Positions 34,360-45,964 of a stretch of 64,000 bases of DNA are shown in pieces (within the stretch, counting starts at the first letter, position 1; the number at the start of each line of letters is the position of its first letter). The position numbers were made by a program, and so were the translations under genes. The DNA is taken from contig NZ_MIEK01000081.1 in NCBI RefSeq assembly GCF_001742285.1, forward strand, positions 1 through 64,000, given 5' to 3'. This stretch comes from Enterococcus rivorum (GTDB lineage Bacteria; Bacillota; Bacilli; Lactobacillales; Enterococcaceae). Under the pieces are notes generated by a model. It was not told the origin of the DNA. It worked only from the letters and a program-made list of their open reading frames with translations, and did not search any database.

Positions 34360-36507
34360 TTAATTTTTAAAGTCTGGTCCACCACTAACAATTAGTTTTA
34401 TCTGAGTTGCTTTAGGATCTATTTTAGTCCCAGCACTTGGCTCTTGACTAATAACGGTACCTACTGGAGTGTTACTTTGAGTTGTCTCTTGCTTAATCAA
34501 ACTATCTGAAATCCCAGCATTCACCAACTTACGTACGGCTTCTTCATACATACTGTTATTAACATCCGGCATGGTAACTTTCTCCGATCCCTTACTAACT
34601 GTCAAGGTGATTTTTCCAGTTTTCGGATCAACCGCAGCCCCGCCTTCTGGGCTTTGAGAAATAACAATCCCACTGTCATAGTCACTAAACTCTTCAATCT
34701 TTGTAATTTGACTTTCTTTGAAACCTAAACCAATTAGCGCATTAACCGCTGAACTATAGCTTCCTTCTACATAGTAACCGATTGTCGATTTATCCGATCC
34801 TTTACTGACAGTTAACGTAATTTTCCCTGTCTTAGGATTCACTGCTGTTCCAGCAGCTGGATTTTGTGAGATAACCGCACCTTTTTCTACTTGATCGCTT
34901 ACTTGTTCTACCCGATTTATTTGGCTTTCTTTAATACCAAGGGATGTTAATGCAAAGACCGCATTTTCATAAGAATACCCTGCATAATTCTCTATGACTA
35001 CTTTTTCTGGACCTGTACTATAAACCAATGTAATAGTATCCGTTTTAGGATCTACTTCTTCCCCTTTTTCGGGCGTTTGTCTAATCACTTTATTCTCGTC
35101 TACTTCTAGACTTGTTTCTTTTTCAAACTTTATATTACTTTCTAAGAAGCCATTTTTTTTCAATGCATCGACTGCATCTTTATAATTTTCTCCAGTGTAA
35201 TCATCCATTTTTATTTTTTTAGTTCCTGTACTTATATAGAGTGTGACTTCTTTCTTTTTCACGACAGAATTGGCTTCTGGATCTGTTTTTACAACTTTCC
35301 CTTCTGCAATTGTATCATCGGGAATTTCTTTCTTCTCAGGTGCTACCTTTAAATCCGCATCTTCTAATATTTTGATTGCTTCAGCTTCTGTTTTGTCCGA
35401 AACATCTGGGATTTTAATTTCTCCATTACCACCTAATAAATATAGAGCACCTAAAACAAGCAAACCAACAAATAGTAAAGCTAAAATAATAAACAATGGT
35501 TTTTTACTTCGCTTCTTTTTCTTTGCTTCTTTTTCTCCCGGTACTTCTTCAGGTTCCATAGCTTCTTCCGGTACTTCCATATTTTGGAAAGAAGAAGGCA
35601 TTGGGGTTTCATCTGTAATTGGGGTTAGAATCTTTGTCTCACCTAGTAGCCCTGTTGGTTGCCAAACAGGCTCATTTAAACGATTCGCTGCCAAAACGGT
35701 ATACAAGTCTTGGGACATTTCTTCTGCTGTTTTATAACGATCAGCTGGATCTTTTGTCGTAGCATGTAAAACAACATTTTCTAATGATTGTGGAATGTTT
35801 GGGTCTTTTATTTTTACAGAAGGAATCTCTTCTTGAAAATGTTTTAAGGCTATTGTTACCGCAGATTCCCCATCAAAAGGAACATTTCCCGTTAAAATTT
35901 CATACAAAATGATTCCAACGGCATAAATATCTGATTGATTAGTGGCCATGCTTCCTCTAGCTTGTTCTGGCGATAGGTAATGAACTGACCCTAACATTGT
36001 ATTGGTTTGTGTAATTGATGTTTCTGATAACGCGATGGCTATTCCAAAATCGGTAATTTTTACAACACCATTTTCGTCAATTAAAATGTTCTGTGGTTTT
36101 AAATCACGATGAATAATCCGATGTTCATGAGCGAGTGATACCGCAGATAAAATTTGTTCCATAATATCAACAACGGTCGGATAAGCAATTGGATAATTAG
36201 ATTGGATATATCGTTTTAAATCCATTCCCCGTACATATTCCATTACGAGATATTGTAGACCAGCTTCTTCTCCTACATCATAAACACTGACGATATTCGG
36301 ATGAACCAATTCACTAGCAGCTAAAGCTTCCCGTTGAAAGCGACGGATAGCAGATTGATCATTTTGAAAGTCAAACCTTAATACTTTTACCGCAACATCA
36401 CGGTCCAAAATTAAATCGTGTGCTAAAAAGACATTTGCCATTCCGCCACTGCCGATATTACCGATAATATGATAACGACCATTTAATTTTTTCCCCAGCT
36501 CAATCAT
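34360..36507 (-). CDS. prkC: Ser/Thr protein kinase PrkC with five PASTA repeats
   Basis: A membrane kinase that senses muropeptides and lipid II and controls cell-wall homeostasis and cephalosporin tolerance in enterococci (IreK). The 715-residue protein has a kinase domain at 1-270 ([40 protein letters not shown]), a juxtamembrane basic stretch, a membrane helix near 335-360 and five extracellular PASTA repeats from about 368 to the end. Its ATG overlaps the stop of the phosphatase gene (ATGA). rsgA, its usual next gene, has been displaced. Confidence 0.97.
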   Translation of the reverse strand: MIELGKKLNGRYHIIGNIGSGGMANVFLAHDLILDRDVAVKVLRFDFQNDQSAIRRFQREALAASELVHPNIVSVYDVGEEAGLQYLVMEYVRGMDLKRYIQSNYPIAYPTVVDIMEQILSAVSLAHEHRIIHRDLKPQNILIDENGVVKITDFGIAIALSETSITQTNTMLGSVHYLSPEQARGSMATNQSDIYAVGIILYEILTGNVPFDGESAVTIALKHFQEEIPSVKIKDPNIPQSLENVVLHATTKDPADRYKTAEEMSQDLYTVLAANRLNEPVWQPTGLLGETKILTPITDETPMPSSFQNMEVPEEAMEPEEVPGEKEAKKKKRSKKPLFIILALLFVGLLVLGALYLLGGNGEIKIPDVSDKTEAEAIKILEDADLKVAPEKKEIPDDTIAEGKVVKTDPEANSVVKKKEVTLYISTGTKKIKMDDYTGENYKDAVDALKKNGFLESNIKFEKETSLEVDENKVIRQTPEKGEEVDPKTDTITLVYSTGPEKVVIENYAGYSYENAVFALTSLGIKESQINRVEQVSDQVEKGAVISQNPAAGTAVNPKTGKITLTVSKGSDKSTIGYYVEGSYSSAVNALIGLGFKESQITKIEEFSDYDSGIVISQSPEGGAAVDPKTGKITLTVSKGSEKVTMPDVNNSMYEEAVRKLVNAGISDSLIKQETTQSNTPVGTVISQEPSAGTKIDPKATQIKLIVSGGPDFKN

Positions 36508-37253
36508 TGGTTCCCCTCCTTCTGTTCGTCAAAATGAATGACTAAAACGGTAATATTATCTAAGCCCCCAGCGTTGTTAGCTGAAGAAATCAATGTACTT
36601 ACTTTTTCTTTTACTGGTTGATTGGAATTAATTGTCGTTAAAATTTCTTCTTCTGTAACCATATTTGTTAACCCATCTGAACATAGTAAAATGTAGTCAT
36701 TCGGCACCCATAAATGGTTCGTTACATCAACTTCAACAGTACTTGGCATCCCTAGCGAACGAGTCAAAACATTTTTCCGAGGATGGTTCATGGCCATTTC
36801 CCGAGTGATTTCTCCTGATTTTACCAACTCATTCACTAACGAATGGTCCTCCGTCAATTGAAGTAACTCGTTATTACGCACTAAATAAGCTCGACTGTCA
36901 CCGACATTCGCTAGTACAAAAGAGTTTTCTAAAAGAACCGCACTGACAATGGTTGTCCCCATTCCTAAAAATTCGTCTCGCGTCTGCCCTTTTTGGTAGA
37001 TTACTTCATTTTCGTCTTGAATTCTTTTTATCAACCACTGTACTGCCTTCTCAGAAACAGTAATATCCGTCTTTCCCCAACTCATTCCAATGTTATTCAC
37101 AGCCATTTTACTAGCAACATCCCCAGCTTGATGACCACCCATTCCATCCGCTAAAATCGCTAATTCAACTCCAGCCTTATTTTTAAACAAACCTGCGTAA
37201 TCTTGATTCGTATTACGTTTTCGGCCTACATCTGTCTGAAAATTGATTTCCAC
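36504..37253 (-). CDS. stp: PP2C-type protein phosphatase Stp (IreP)
   Basis: Dephosphorylates PrkC and its targets. The 249-residue PP2C fold has the metal-binding motifs [35 protein letters not shown] and GGLDNITV. It is coupled by a 4-base overlap to prkC and lies 15 bases after rsmB. Confidence 0.96.
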   Translation of the reverse strand: MEINFQTDVGRKRNTNQDYAGLFKNKAGVELAILADGMGGHQAGDVASKMAVNNIGMSWGKTDITVSEKAVQWLIKRIQDENEVIYQKGQTRDEFLGMGTTIVSAVLLENSFVLANVGDSRAYLVRNNELLQLTEDHSLVNELVKSGEITREMAMNHPRKNVLTRSLGMPSTVEVDVTNHLWVPNDYILLCSDGLTNMVTEEEILTTINSNQPVKEKVSTLISSANNAGGLDNITVLVIHFDEQKEGNQ

Positions 37254-37268
37254 TATGTTTCACCTCGT

Positions 37269-38633
37269 TTAACAAACTTTTTGCATGCAACAAATAAAGA
37301 ATCCATCTGTCATTAGTTGATGAGGATACAACGTCAACATTTGTTCATGAATCGCTGTCTGAACTGCTTCCTCAACTTCGATATCGATTTTCTTAAATTC
37401 AGAATGTTTTTCTAAAAACGCTGCAATCACTTCTTGATTCTCTTCTTTGGCAATTGTACACGTGCTATAAACCATTATACCCCATTGTTTTAGCGTATGT
37501 GAAACACTTTCAAGAATTTCCAATTGAATTTTTGGCAATTGTTCAAAATCTTCTGGTACTTTATTGTACTTAATATCAGGTTTACGACGCATTAATCCTA
37601 AGCCTGAACAAGGAGCATCTACCAAAATCCGATCAAAATATTCTGCTGGAAACTCTTCTCCTACTTTACGAGCATCAAGCTTTTCAGTGTCCACAACTGC
37701 TTTCACATGAAGGCGTTCAGCATTTTGCTTAATTAATTTTATTTTATGGTCATGAATGTCTAGAGCTTTCACTCGTCCACCTTTGGACGCGTCTAGAAAG
37801 GTTGCAATATGAGCTGTTTTTCCACCTGGAGCGGCACACGCATCTAACACAACATGATTTTTTTCAATTTGCATCGCAGGAGCGACTAGCATAGAACTTT
37901 CATCTTGAATCGTTAGTTTTCCTGACGCAAACAAGTAATGTCCAGCTAAAAAGCCTTTTTCAGCAACCACACCATACGGAGAAACATTACTAGCAGAGGC
38001 TTCAATCCCAGCTACTTGTAATTCTTCAAGAGCTTCTAAAACACTAATTTCTCTTGTATCTACCCGACCACTGACATGACTTTTCTCAAATAGGGAAAGC
38101 CCTAATTTTCTCGTTTCATCCATACCTAATTGCTTTATTAATTTTTCTGTCAGCCATTGAGGCATACTAATTTCTACCGATAATCGTTCAACTGGATCAG
38201 AAATTTTTTCTAAGCTAGGTAAACCTTCACGTTGAAATGAACGAAGGACACCATTTACAAATTTACCAATACCGCTGTTCCCGCGATGTTTTCCAATTTC
38301 TACCGCTTCATTGATAACCGCATGATCTGGAATCTTATCTAAATAAATTAATTGATACATGGATAAGCTCAACAAATTTTTTACCCAATTATCTACTTTT
38401 TTCGGATTTTTAATAAAAGGAGTTAAATAATATTCTAAAAGTAATTTCCGACTAATTGTTCCGTAAACTAGTTCCGTAAAAAGACGGCTATCCTTTTCTC
38501 CTAAGTCTGACTTATTAATCATTTCATTTAATAGTAAGTTGGAATACGCGCCACCCTTGTCTACACGCTCAATGGTTTGTAGCGCGACATAACGAACAGA
38601 ACGTTTCACTCTTGCTGGTATTTTTTTTCCCAT
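37269..38633 (-). CDS. rsmB: 16S rRNA (cytosine-967-C5)-methyltransferase
   Basis: A SAM-dependent rRNA methylase of 454 residues. N-terminal NusB-like RNA-binding domain (about 1-150), then a Rossmann methyltransferase: SAM motif LDACAAPGGKTAHIA, motif IV VDAPCSGLGLMRRKPDI and the catalytic cysteine in YSTCTIAKEENQ. It sits one base from fmt in the conserved order. Confidence 0.96.
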   Translation of the reverse strand: MGKKIPARVKRSVRYVALQTIERVDKGGAYSNLLLNEMINKSDLGEKDSRLFTELVYGTISRKLLLEYYLTPFIKNPKKVDNWVKNLLSLSMYQLIYLDKIPDHAVINEAVEIGKHRGNSGIGKFVNGVLRSFQREGLPSLEKISDPVERLSVEISMPQWLTEKLIKQLGMDETRKLGLSLFEKSHVSGRVDTREISVLEALEELQVAGIEASASNVSPYGVVAEKGFLAGHYLFASGKLTIQDESSMLVAPAMQIEKNHVVLDACAAPGGKTAHIATFLDASKGGRVKALDIHDHKIKLIKQNAERLHVKAVVDTEKLDARKVGEEFPAEYFDRILVDAPCSGLGLMRRKPDIKYNKVPEDFEQLPKIQLEILESVSHTLKQWGIMVYSTCTIAKEENQEVIAAFLEKHSEFKKIDIEVEEAVQTAIHEQMLTLYPHQLMTDGFFICCMQKVC

Positions 38634-38634
38634 A

Positions 38635-39579
38635 TTAGCCCACCTTATCCGATTCTGTTACCATTTTTCCTACACCATTTAAAAAATCCTGAACGGCTAG
38701 TTTTCCTTTTCCTGATGGTTGTAAGACATTAACTGCTAAAAGTGTTCCTTGTCCACAAGCAATCCATAATTCTTTTTTACTACGTTTAACAATCGTTCCT
38801 GCTTCTGCTGCAGTTGTTTCAGTTAAAGGTGTAACCTCCCACAGTTTCCAGTTACTTTCTTGATAGGTTGTAAAAGCCGTTGGCCAAGGTCGCATCCCAC
38901 GAACCTGATTATCGACTTCCTCTGCCGTTTTATGCCAATCTATCTGTTCCTGTTCTCTTGTAATGTTGGGTGAAAAAGTTACCTTAGTCTCATCTTGTGG
39001 AATAGGTGTAATCTCATTCGCTAAAATTTTAGGTAGCGTTTCTAGTAATAGTTCTTTTCCAACAAGACTTAAACGCTCAAACATAGTTCCTACATCATCA
39101 TTTTTTGTAATCGGAATTGCTTTTTGAGAAAGAATGTCTCCAGCATCCATTTTTTTCACCATTTCCATAATCGTAACGCCTGTTTCCTTTTCACCGTTAA
39201 TAATTGAATAGTGGACAGGTGCGCCACCACGGTATTTTGGCAACAATGAGGCATGAACATTAATCGCACCAAATTTAGGGGCTTGTAAGATTTTTTCTGG
39301 TAAAAATTGCCCAAATGCAGCTGTCACAATGATGTCTGGCGCCAACTCAATTACTTTTTCCATCTCAGGAGAACCCGAAATTTTTTCGGGTTGTAAAACA
39401 AGTAAATTATGCTTAAGAGCGGCTTCTTTTACTGGTGGCGGCGTTATCGTTTTTTTTCTCCCCACTGGGCGATCAGGCTGAGTCACAACAGCTAATACAT
39501 CATATCCGGCTTCTAGTAAGCCTTCCAATACTGGAACTGAAAAAGCAGGGGTACCCATAAATACAATTTTAGTCATCAA
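38635..39579 (-). CDS. fmt: Methionyl-tRNA formyltransferase
   Basis: Formylates initiator Met-tRNA. The 314-residue protein has the catalytic segment INVHASLLPKYRGGAPVHYSI with the conserved Asn/His, GVTIMEM...MDAGDIL, and the C-terminal OB-like domain. It overlaps def by 11 bases through the longer ATG; the second Met is also possible. Partnered with def, which removes the formyl group. Confidence 0.97.
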   Translation of the reverse strand: MMTKIVFMGTPAFSVPVLEGLLEAGYDVLAVVTQPDRPVGRKKTITPPPVKEAALKHNLLVLQPEKISGSPEMEKVIELAPDIIVTAAFGQFLPEKILQAPKFGAINVHASLLPKYRGGAPVHYSIINGEKETGVTIMEMVKKMDAGDILSQKAIPITKNDDVGTMFERLSLVGKELLLETLPKILANEITPIPQDETKVTFSPNITREQEQIDWHKTAEEVDNQVRGMRPWPTAFTTYQESNWKLWEVTPLTETTAAEAGTIVKRSKKELWIACGQGTLLAVNVLQPSGKGKLAVQDFLNGVGKMVTESDKVG

Positions 39580-40063
39580 AATGTTCCTCCATATATGCTT
39601 CTAAATCTTCTGGTTTCACGGGATCAATTATTTTATCAATAAAAAGTTCGCCATTTAAGTGATCAATCTCATGTTGGAACGCACGAGCTAAATAACCATA
39701 GGCCGTTACTTCAATCTCGTCTCCTTCACGATCAAAGTAGCGAACAGTCACTTCATCTGCCCGCTCTACTGTCCCATATGTTTCTGGAATACTTAAACAA
39801 CCTTCTACATCAATATCTGTTCCTTGCTGGTCAATAATTTCAGGATTGATTAGTTCAAACAACCCCGTTTCTTCGTCTACTTCTACAACTGCAATTCGCA
39901 AACTTTTACCAATTTGTGGCGCAGCCAAACCAATACCATCATGTGCAATCATTGTTTCTCGCATATTGTCTAGTAAATCAACAATTTCATCAGTAATAAC
40001 AGTCACTGGTTTCGCTTTTTGTTTTAAACGGTCATTTGGATAAATAACAATAGGATAACGCAT
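39569..40063 (-). CDS. def: Peptide deformylase
   Basis: A metal-dependent enzyme that removes N-formyl groups from new proteins. The 164-residue type 1 enzyme has the three motifs GIGLAAPQ, EGCLS and QHEIDHLNG. The ATG at 40063 follows AGAGGAATT; an upstream frame adds nine residues and is unlikely. It lies 30 bases after priA. Confidence 0.96.
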   Translation of the reverse strand: MRYPIVIYPNDRLKQKAKPVTVITDEIVDLLDNMRETMIAHDGIGLAAPQIGKSLRIAVVEVDEETGLFELINPEIIDQQGTDIDVEGCLSIPETYGTVERADEVTVRYFDREGDEIEVTAYGYLARAFQHEIDHLNGELFIDKIIDPVKPEDLEAYMEEHFDD

Positions 40064-40093
40064 AAATTCCTCTTTCTTCTCTGGAAGCATTTT

Positions 40094-42526
40094 TTAAATA
40101 AAATTCATTGGTTCTGCATCAATCGATAGCTTTAACCCTTGAGTGGTGGCACGTTGCGTATCTGTTAAGATCTTTTTCAAGATTCTCTGTAAGTTGGGTT
40201 CATTTTTGTATTTAATAATTACTTGGTAAAAATAGCGATTATTCACCCGCATAATCGCATTGGGTGTTGGGCCCAGTAAAATACTTTGATTAGACAAACC
40301 AGTTTTCAATTCCTTCACAATTTCATACATTTGTTTCGCTGCTTGTTGTTCTTCAGAATGACTGGCGGTAATTTGAACGGTAAAGTAAAAAGGTGGATAG
40401 TCTCCTACATGGCGAACTTGCATTTCCTTTTGATAAAAATCCTCGTAGTCCTGCGCTTTCGCCAATTGAATCGCATAATGTTCAGGATTAAAAGATTGTA
40501 TGATTACCTCTCCAGGTTTTTCAGCTCGCCCAGCTCGCCCACTGACTTGAGTCAACAGCTGGAATGTTCGCTCACTTGAACGGAAATCGGGTAAATTCAA
40601 CGCTGTATCAGCATTCAACACACCCACTAAAGTCACATTGGCAAAATCTAATCCTTTGGCAATCATTTGCGTGCCTAATAAGATATCGGCTTCGTGGTTA
40701 CCAAATGCAGTTAAAATCTTCTCGTGTGCCCCTTTACGTCGAGTAGTATCTACATCCATTCGGAGAATCCGGCACTCAGGTATTAACGCTTGTAGTTCTT
40801 CTTCTACTTTCTGCGTTCCAGTACCATAGTAACGAATTTTATCACTGCCACAATTCCCACACCGATGGGGAATTCGCTCCTCATGTCCACAGTAATGACA
40901 TTTCATCGTTTTCGTATCCATATGGAGCGTTAAAGAAATATCACAGTTTGGACAAGGTAAGACGTAACCACAGTCACGACACATCACAAAAGAAGAATAA
41001 CCTCTTCGATTTAGCAACAGAACACTTTGCTCTTTTTTCTCCAAGCGCTCTTTAATTTTCTCTTGCAACGCTAAGGAAAAAGATGAATTATTTTTTTGCT
41101 GTATTTCTTTTCGCATATCGATGACATCAATCGTTGGTAAAGACGCTGATTGATTGGCTCTTTGCGTTAATAACAAACGCTGATAAACTTTCTTTTGCGC
41201 TCTGGCTCTTGATTCCAATGAAGGAGTGGCACTTCCTAAAACAATAGGACAGTGATGATGCTGACCACGCCAAATCGCCAAGTCTCTTGCATGATAACGA
41301 GGTGTTTCTTCTTGCTTATAACTAGCTTCATGTTCTTCATCAACAATGATGACCCCAAGATTTTCCAAGGGGGCAAAAATCGCTGAACGCGCACCAACAA
41401 CAACTTGTGCTTCCCCGCGTTCAATTTTGCGCCACTCGTCATATTTTTCTCCTTGTGATAACCCACTATGCATCACTGCTACTTGTTCACCAAAACGACT
41501 TTTGAACCGATGAACCATTTGTGGGGTTAAAGAAATTTCAGGAACTAACATGATTGCTGTTTTTTCTTGGTTTAGCACTTCTGCTATCACTTGTAAGTAA
41601 ACTTCAGTTTTCCCACTTCCCGTAATTCCTTCCAAGAGATACGTATCACTTTGCTTGTGGTTCATGGAATGAAGAATTGTATTTACTGCGATTTCTTGTT
41701 CATCATTCAGTGCTAGAGCCGTTGTTTTTTCAAATTCTTTATCAGCAAACGGATCTCGATACGTTTCTTTTTCAACAAAGGTCAGCCAATTGTTTTTCGC
41801 TGCCTCATTAAGGACGGCGGTTCTGAATCCTAATTCTTTCATTTCTTTCACGGCAACTTGTTGTTCAGTCCCCAAAGACTGCAAATAATTCAGTAATTGT
41901 TCTTTTTTCCGAGAGCCTTTTCTAAGTTCCTGTCTAGCCTCTTCTAATTGTTGAAAACTTTTGGCTGGTTGAATGAAGCGAACGGTTTTGACTTTATTTT
42001 TGGTATTGACCTCATAACGAATATCCACTTTCTGTTGCTTTCTTAACTGCATCATACGTGGCAATAAATCCCGCTCTACAGCATCTTCCCAAGCAATTTC
42101 TTCTAACCCATAAAATAGTTCATCTTGCAGATTCTCTTGCAATTCGTCAGTGATATATATGTATTTTCGATAGTCTGCCCGCATGACGCTTGGCAGCATC
42201 GTTTGTAAACAAGTGATTTTAAAGGCGAAGGTTTTTTCTTTCATATAATCTGCCAATTCTAGCAACTCACTATTCAAAACTGGTTTTAAATCTAATACCG
42301 ATAAAATTTCTTTCCACTGAAATTCTTGAGTTGAAAGCTCTGCCTCAGAAGTTTCCCCAATCGCTAGGACAAACCCTTGTAAGTGACGATTCCCATTACC
42401 AAAAGGAACTTCCACCCGCATTCCAACACTCAGTTGTTGTTCTATTTTAGAAGGAATCAAATAAGTAAAAGGCTGATCCGTCTGCATCGCTAGAACATCA
42501 ACAATTACTTGGGCTACTTTTCTCAT
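40094..42526 (-). CDS. priA: Primosomal protein N' (replication restart helicase PriA)
   Basis: A 3'-5' helicase that reloads the replisome at stalled forks. The 810-residue protein has the N-terminal 3'-binding domain, Walker A GITGSGKTEVY near 302, DEEH near 400, an intact double zinc module (CRDCGYVLPCPNC and CHYCGHEERIPHRCGNC) and GRAGRAEKPG. I prefer the ATG at 42526, seven bases after GGAGG; an ATG two codons upstream touches the ribosome site. The coaBC gene often found before priA is absent here. Confidence 0.97.
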   Translation of the reverse strand: MRKVAQVIVDVLAMQTDQPFTYLIPSKIEQQLSVGMRVEVPFGNGNRHLQGFVLAIGETSEAELSTQEFQWKEILSVLDLKPVLNSELLELADYMKEKTFAFKITCLQTMLPSVMRADYRKYIYITDELQENLQDELFYGLEEIAWEDAVERDLLPRMMQLRKQQKVDIRYEVNTKNKVKTVRFIQPAKSFQQLEEARQELRKGSRKKEQLLNYLQSLGTEQQVAVKEMKELGFRTAVLNEAAKNNWLTFVEKETYRDPFADKEFEKTTALALNDEQEIAVNTILHSMNHKQSDTYLLEGITGSGKTEVYLQVIAEVLNQEKTAIMLVPEISLTPQMVHRFKSRFGEQVAVMHSGLSQGEKYDEWRKIERGEAQVVVGARSAIFAPLENLGVIIVDEEHEASYKQEETPRYHARDLAIWRGQHHHCPIVLGSATPSLESRARAQKKVYQRLLLTQRANQSASLPTIDVIDMRKEIQQKNNSSFSLALQEKIKERLEKKEQSVLLLNRRGYSSFVMCRDCGYVLPCPNCDISLTLHMDTKTMKCHYCGHEERIPHRCGNCGSDKIRYYGTGTQKVEEELQALIPECRILRMDVDTTRRKGAHEKILTAFGNHEADILLGTQMIAKGLDFANVTLVGVLNADTALNLPDFRSSERTFQLLTQVSGRAGRAEKPGEVIIQSFNPEHYAIQLAKAQDYEDFYQKEMQVRHVGDYPPFYFTVQITASHSEEQQAAKQMYEIVKELKTGLSNQSILLGPTPNAIMRVNNRYFYQVIIKYKNEPNLQRILKKILTDTQRATTQGLKLSIDAEPMNFI

Positions 42527-42669
42527 ATTCATTCCTCCATTCTCATCTTTTTTGCAAAATCTCTTTGCTTATTGTACTAAAGAAACCTTGGTTTGTCTTG
42601 TCGCCATTGTATTTATTATAGAAAATTAACGGTTTTTCAGTAAAAAAGTAACAATTCAAACGGATAAAA

Positions 42670-42708
42670 GAAAAAAAGTTAGGAAACAGTCACCTAGACT
42701 TTCCTAAC
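42670..42708 (-). terminator. Terminator after rpoZ
   Basis: A 9-bp stem GTTAGGAAA / TTTCCTAAC with TTTTTTT on the minus strand. priA and later genes therefore need read-through or their own promoter. Confidence 0.85.
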
Positions 42709-42717
42709 CCTTATCAT

Positions 42718-43023
42718 TTAGATTCTTTTTTCGTCACGGATACGTTCTTCTAAATCTTTTTGTTCCTGTTCACGTTTTACTTTTTGTTCTTCTTTTGCTA
42801 AACGCATACGTTCACGTTTTTCTTCTGGGTTAGGATCGATAATGACTGTTCCAGCATCAATCTCTTCTAACGCTCTCCCGACACTTTTAACAGATTCAAA
42901 ACTATCAACTGTCGCTTGCATTCCTTCATCTAATTCATGAGCACGTTTACTTGCTAAAATAACAAGAGAATATTTTGATGGTACTTCTTCCAATAATGAG
43001 TCAATAGATGGTTTCAACATCAT
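42718..43023 (-). CDS. rpoZ: RNA polymerase omega subunit
   Basis: A 101-residue protein starting [30 protein letters not shown], the omega signature, with GRALEEI near residue 50 and a highly charged C-terminal tail. It lies four bases after gmk, the standard arrangement. Confidence 0.95.
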   Translation of the reverse strand: MMLKPSIDSLLEEVPSKYSLVILASKRAHELDEGMQATVDSFESVKSVGRALEEIDAGTVIIDPNPEEKRERMRLAKEEQKVKREQEQKDLEERIRDEKRI

Positions 43024-43027
43024 AAGC

Positions 43028-44145
<1,118 letters not shown>

Positions 44146-44733
44146 CTATATTTTACTATCAAAGTTGTGATTTACAGCTTTTTTAAACGTAAACTTCTCT
44201 TCTTCATATTCAAATTCTAATATGCAACAGTTAGCAAATTTAATTTTGCTAACCTCCTCGTAAGGCAACCATTTCTGAATAAATAGGTACATTGCACCTC
44301 CATGACTAACCGCTAAAACATTGTCTTGTTCTTCCATTATAGAAGTAAGCGTATCATTCATTCTTTTTTGAACATCTTTAGAGGATTCACCACCATAAGG
44401 TACAAAAGAATCTCCAAAAGAAGTCTCTCCGGCAGGACGTTGAGGATTAATCCGTTCACTCTCCCCTTCAAACGTACCAAAATTCCATTCTTTCAACCCT
44501 TTTTTACGCCTATAATCATTGTTTCCAATAATAATTTCTAAAGTATCTGAAGCACGTTCTTGAGTTGAAGAATAAAAGTTTTCTAGTTTAATTTGATTCA
44601 ATTCAAAATATTTTTTAGCAACCTTAGCTTGCTCAATTCCATCACTGGTTAGAGGGGAATCACATGCACCTTGTATTTTTTCTAATTTGTTAAAAAGAGT
44701 TTGTCCGTGCCTCATTAAATATAATTTTTTCAT
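44146..44733 (-). CDS. Histidine phosphatase family protein
   Basis: A 195-residue phosphoglycerate-mutase-like phosphatase. The catalytic LMRHGQT motif is at residues 6-12, the acid residue is near ERASDTLE / KEWNFGTFEGE, and the second histidine is in AVSHGG. The ATG at 44733 follows GAGAGGTGAT; a GTG three codons earlier overlaps that site. Substrate unknown. It stands alone in the insertion between gmk and yicC. Confidence 0.85.
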   Translation of the reverse strand: MKKLYLMRHGQTLFNKLEKIQGACDSPLTSDGIEQAKVAKKYFELNQIKLENFYSSTQERASDTLEIIIGNNDYRRKKGLKEWNFGTFEGESERINPQRPAGETSFGDSFVPYGGESSKDVQKRMNDTLTSIMEEQDNVLAVSHGGAMYLFIQKWLPYEEVSKIKFANCCILEFEYEEEKFTFKKAVNHNFDSKI

Positions 44734-45019
44734 TCCTATCACCTCTCTATATTAAATTCAAAACCATTATAGCACTTAGAGTTCACTCTAAATCAAGCTG
44801 TTTTGTTATGGAAATCTTTAATCACACGTCTCAACAGATTGCGAAGTGTTACATAGAAGATTCGTGAAGAAAAAGTCCGTGACACATTCAAAAATTTTTA
44901 AATACGGCAAAAACGAGGTTGGGACAGAAGTGTTCAGCTCTGAGAAATAAGAAGGAATTGCTACTGATCCCACCGTTTATTCGGATAGAAAGAGCATGAT
45001 ATTTAGGCTCCCCACATAG

Positions 45020-45148
45020 GGTTCATATTGGACGTACTTTTCTGACTTACCGAATCCAAAAGATGAACCAAAAAATTATCAAATAGATATTTTTAGTATT
45101 TTCTTTTATTTCGTAATAGGATTACTAGCATTCCTAATTTGTCAATAA
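45020..45148 (+). pseudogene. Possible fragment of a membrane-protein gene
   Basis: A 42-codon open stretch between stops reads a polar loop (FSDLPNPKDEPKNYQID) followed by a hydrophobic helix (IFSIFFYFVIGLLAFLICQ). Further hydrophobic stretches continue in other frames to about 45260. This looks like a broken transporter gene, but I cannot name it. Confidence 0.35.
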
Positions 45149-45345
45149 TTGTAACTCTTGCTAAGACCCCAAACAACCTGCTACTATCAGCTGCTACAAT
45201 CATCTTTTTTTCAAATACTATTTTTACAATAACATCTGCGCTGATTCTGCTTCACTAATATCGACAGTGTTTTCTTCTTCCTTATTAATTTCGCCTTCGA
45301 AATCTTCATATTAATTAATCAGTTTTTCGAGAATTATAAAACCCC

Positions 45346-45461
45346 TATTTCATTTTCTATTCGTTTACTTTCTTTTCCCATCTCTTCTTTTATCTCCCAC
45401 TAATATTTCATTTTCTATTCGTTTACTTTCTTTTCCCATCTCTTCTTTTATCTCCCACTAA
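45346..45461. repeat. Perfect 58-bp tandem duplication
   Basis: Two head-to-tail copies (45346-45403 and 45404-45461) of a pyrimidine-rich unit containing CTTTCTTTTCCCATCTCTTC. No ORF spans it. Confidence 0.85.
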
Positions 45462-45853
45462 TACCTTAATATAGTCAATTTAATAGCATTATCCAAGTTC
45501 ATTCAATCATTGCGCGTCATTGTATTCCAATGTTTTTTATAGGTTTTCAATACAAATTAACTTAGTCATTTCAACTTCAATACTATTTTTTGTTTGCTAA
45601 CCGCACCAAAAACAGTCATCTAAAAAAATCTATGTACAGATAACTTTTTTTATAGTAGTAAACCTTTTTACTCAAACAATTCAAAATTTAGACAAATTCT
45701 TTAATTTCATTACATCACAAAGTGTCCATTATCTCAAAGCTCTGTGACTAAAGGAGATGTCCTGAATCTTCTTGGCATTTTTCTGTATCACTATTATAGC
45801 TTTCCCCACTTCACTAACAAGTGGATCACTTTTACCAACAAATCACTTAACGA

Positions 45854-45917
45854 ACAACTCTATTAAACACACAAAATACCCTATTGACGACCTTTCAAAA
45901 TCGTTCAACAGGGTATC
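45854..45917 (-). terminator. Terminator of the ABC exporter operon; copy 2 of the repeated hairpin element
   Basis: A stem of about 12 bp (ATACCCT-TTGA pairing with TCAATAGGGTAT, one G-U pair) followed by TTTTGTGTG on the minus strand. It is alike to 2740-2803 in the stem, the loop (GATTTKGAAA) and the downstream flank (AATAGAGTTGT). Confidence 0.7.
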
Positions 45918-45964
45918 ATTCAACATACTTCATAAAATACTAACAGACTTTTTTCTCTTCCTCG

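Larger units (their letters stand above)
44743..45853. other. Long non-coding, apparently decayed stretch
   Basis: About 1.1 kb without an intact gene. It contains a GAGGTTGGGACA half-hairpin at about 44918-44932 of the kind found in paired terminator repeats, a 42-codon plus-strand membrane-protein-like fragment (45020-45148), a perfect 58-bp tandem duplication (45346-45461) and, on the minus strand near 45790-45815, a TTGTTA-16-TATAAT promoter-like pair with no gene after it. Confidence 0.5.

Noticed and set aside
40286-40829. Plus-strand ORFs opposite priA
   Set aside because: They lie wholly inside the intact priA coding sequence and have no ribosome site or recognisable domain.
45346-45461. 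CRISPR array
   Set aside because: Only two directly abutting copies, with no spacers and no cas genes in the window.
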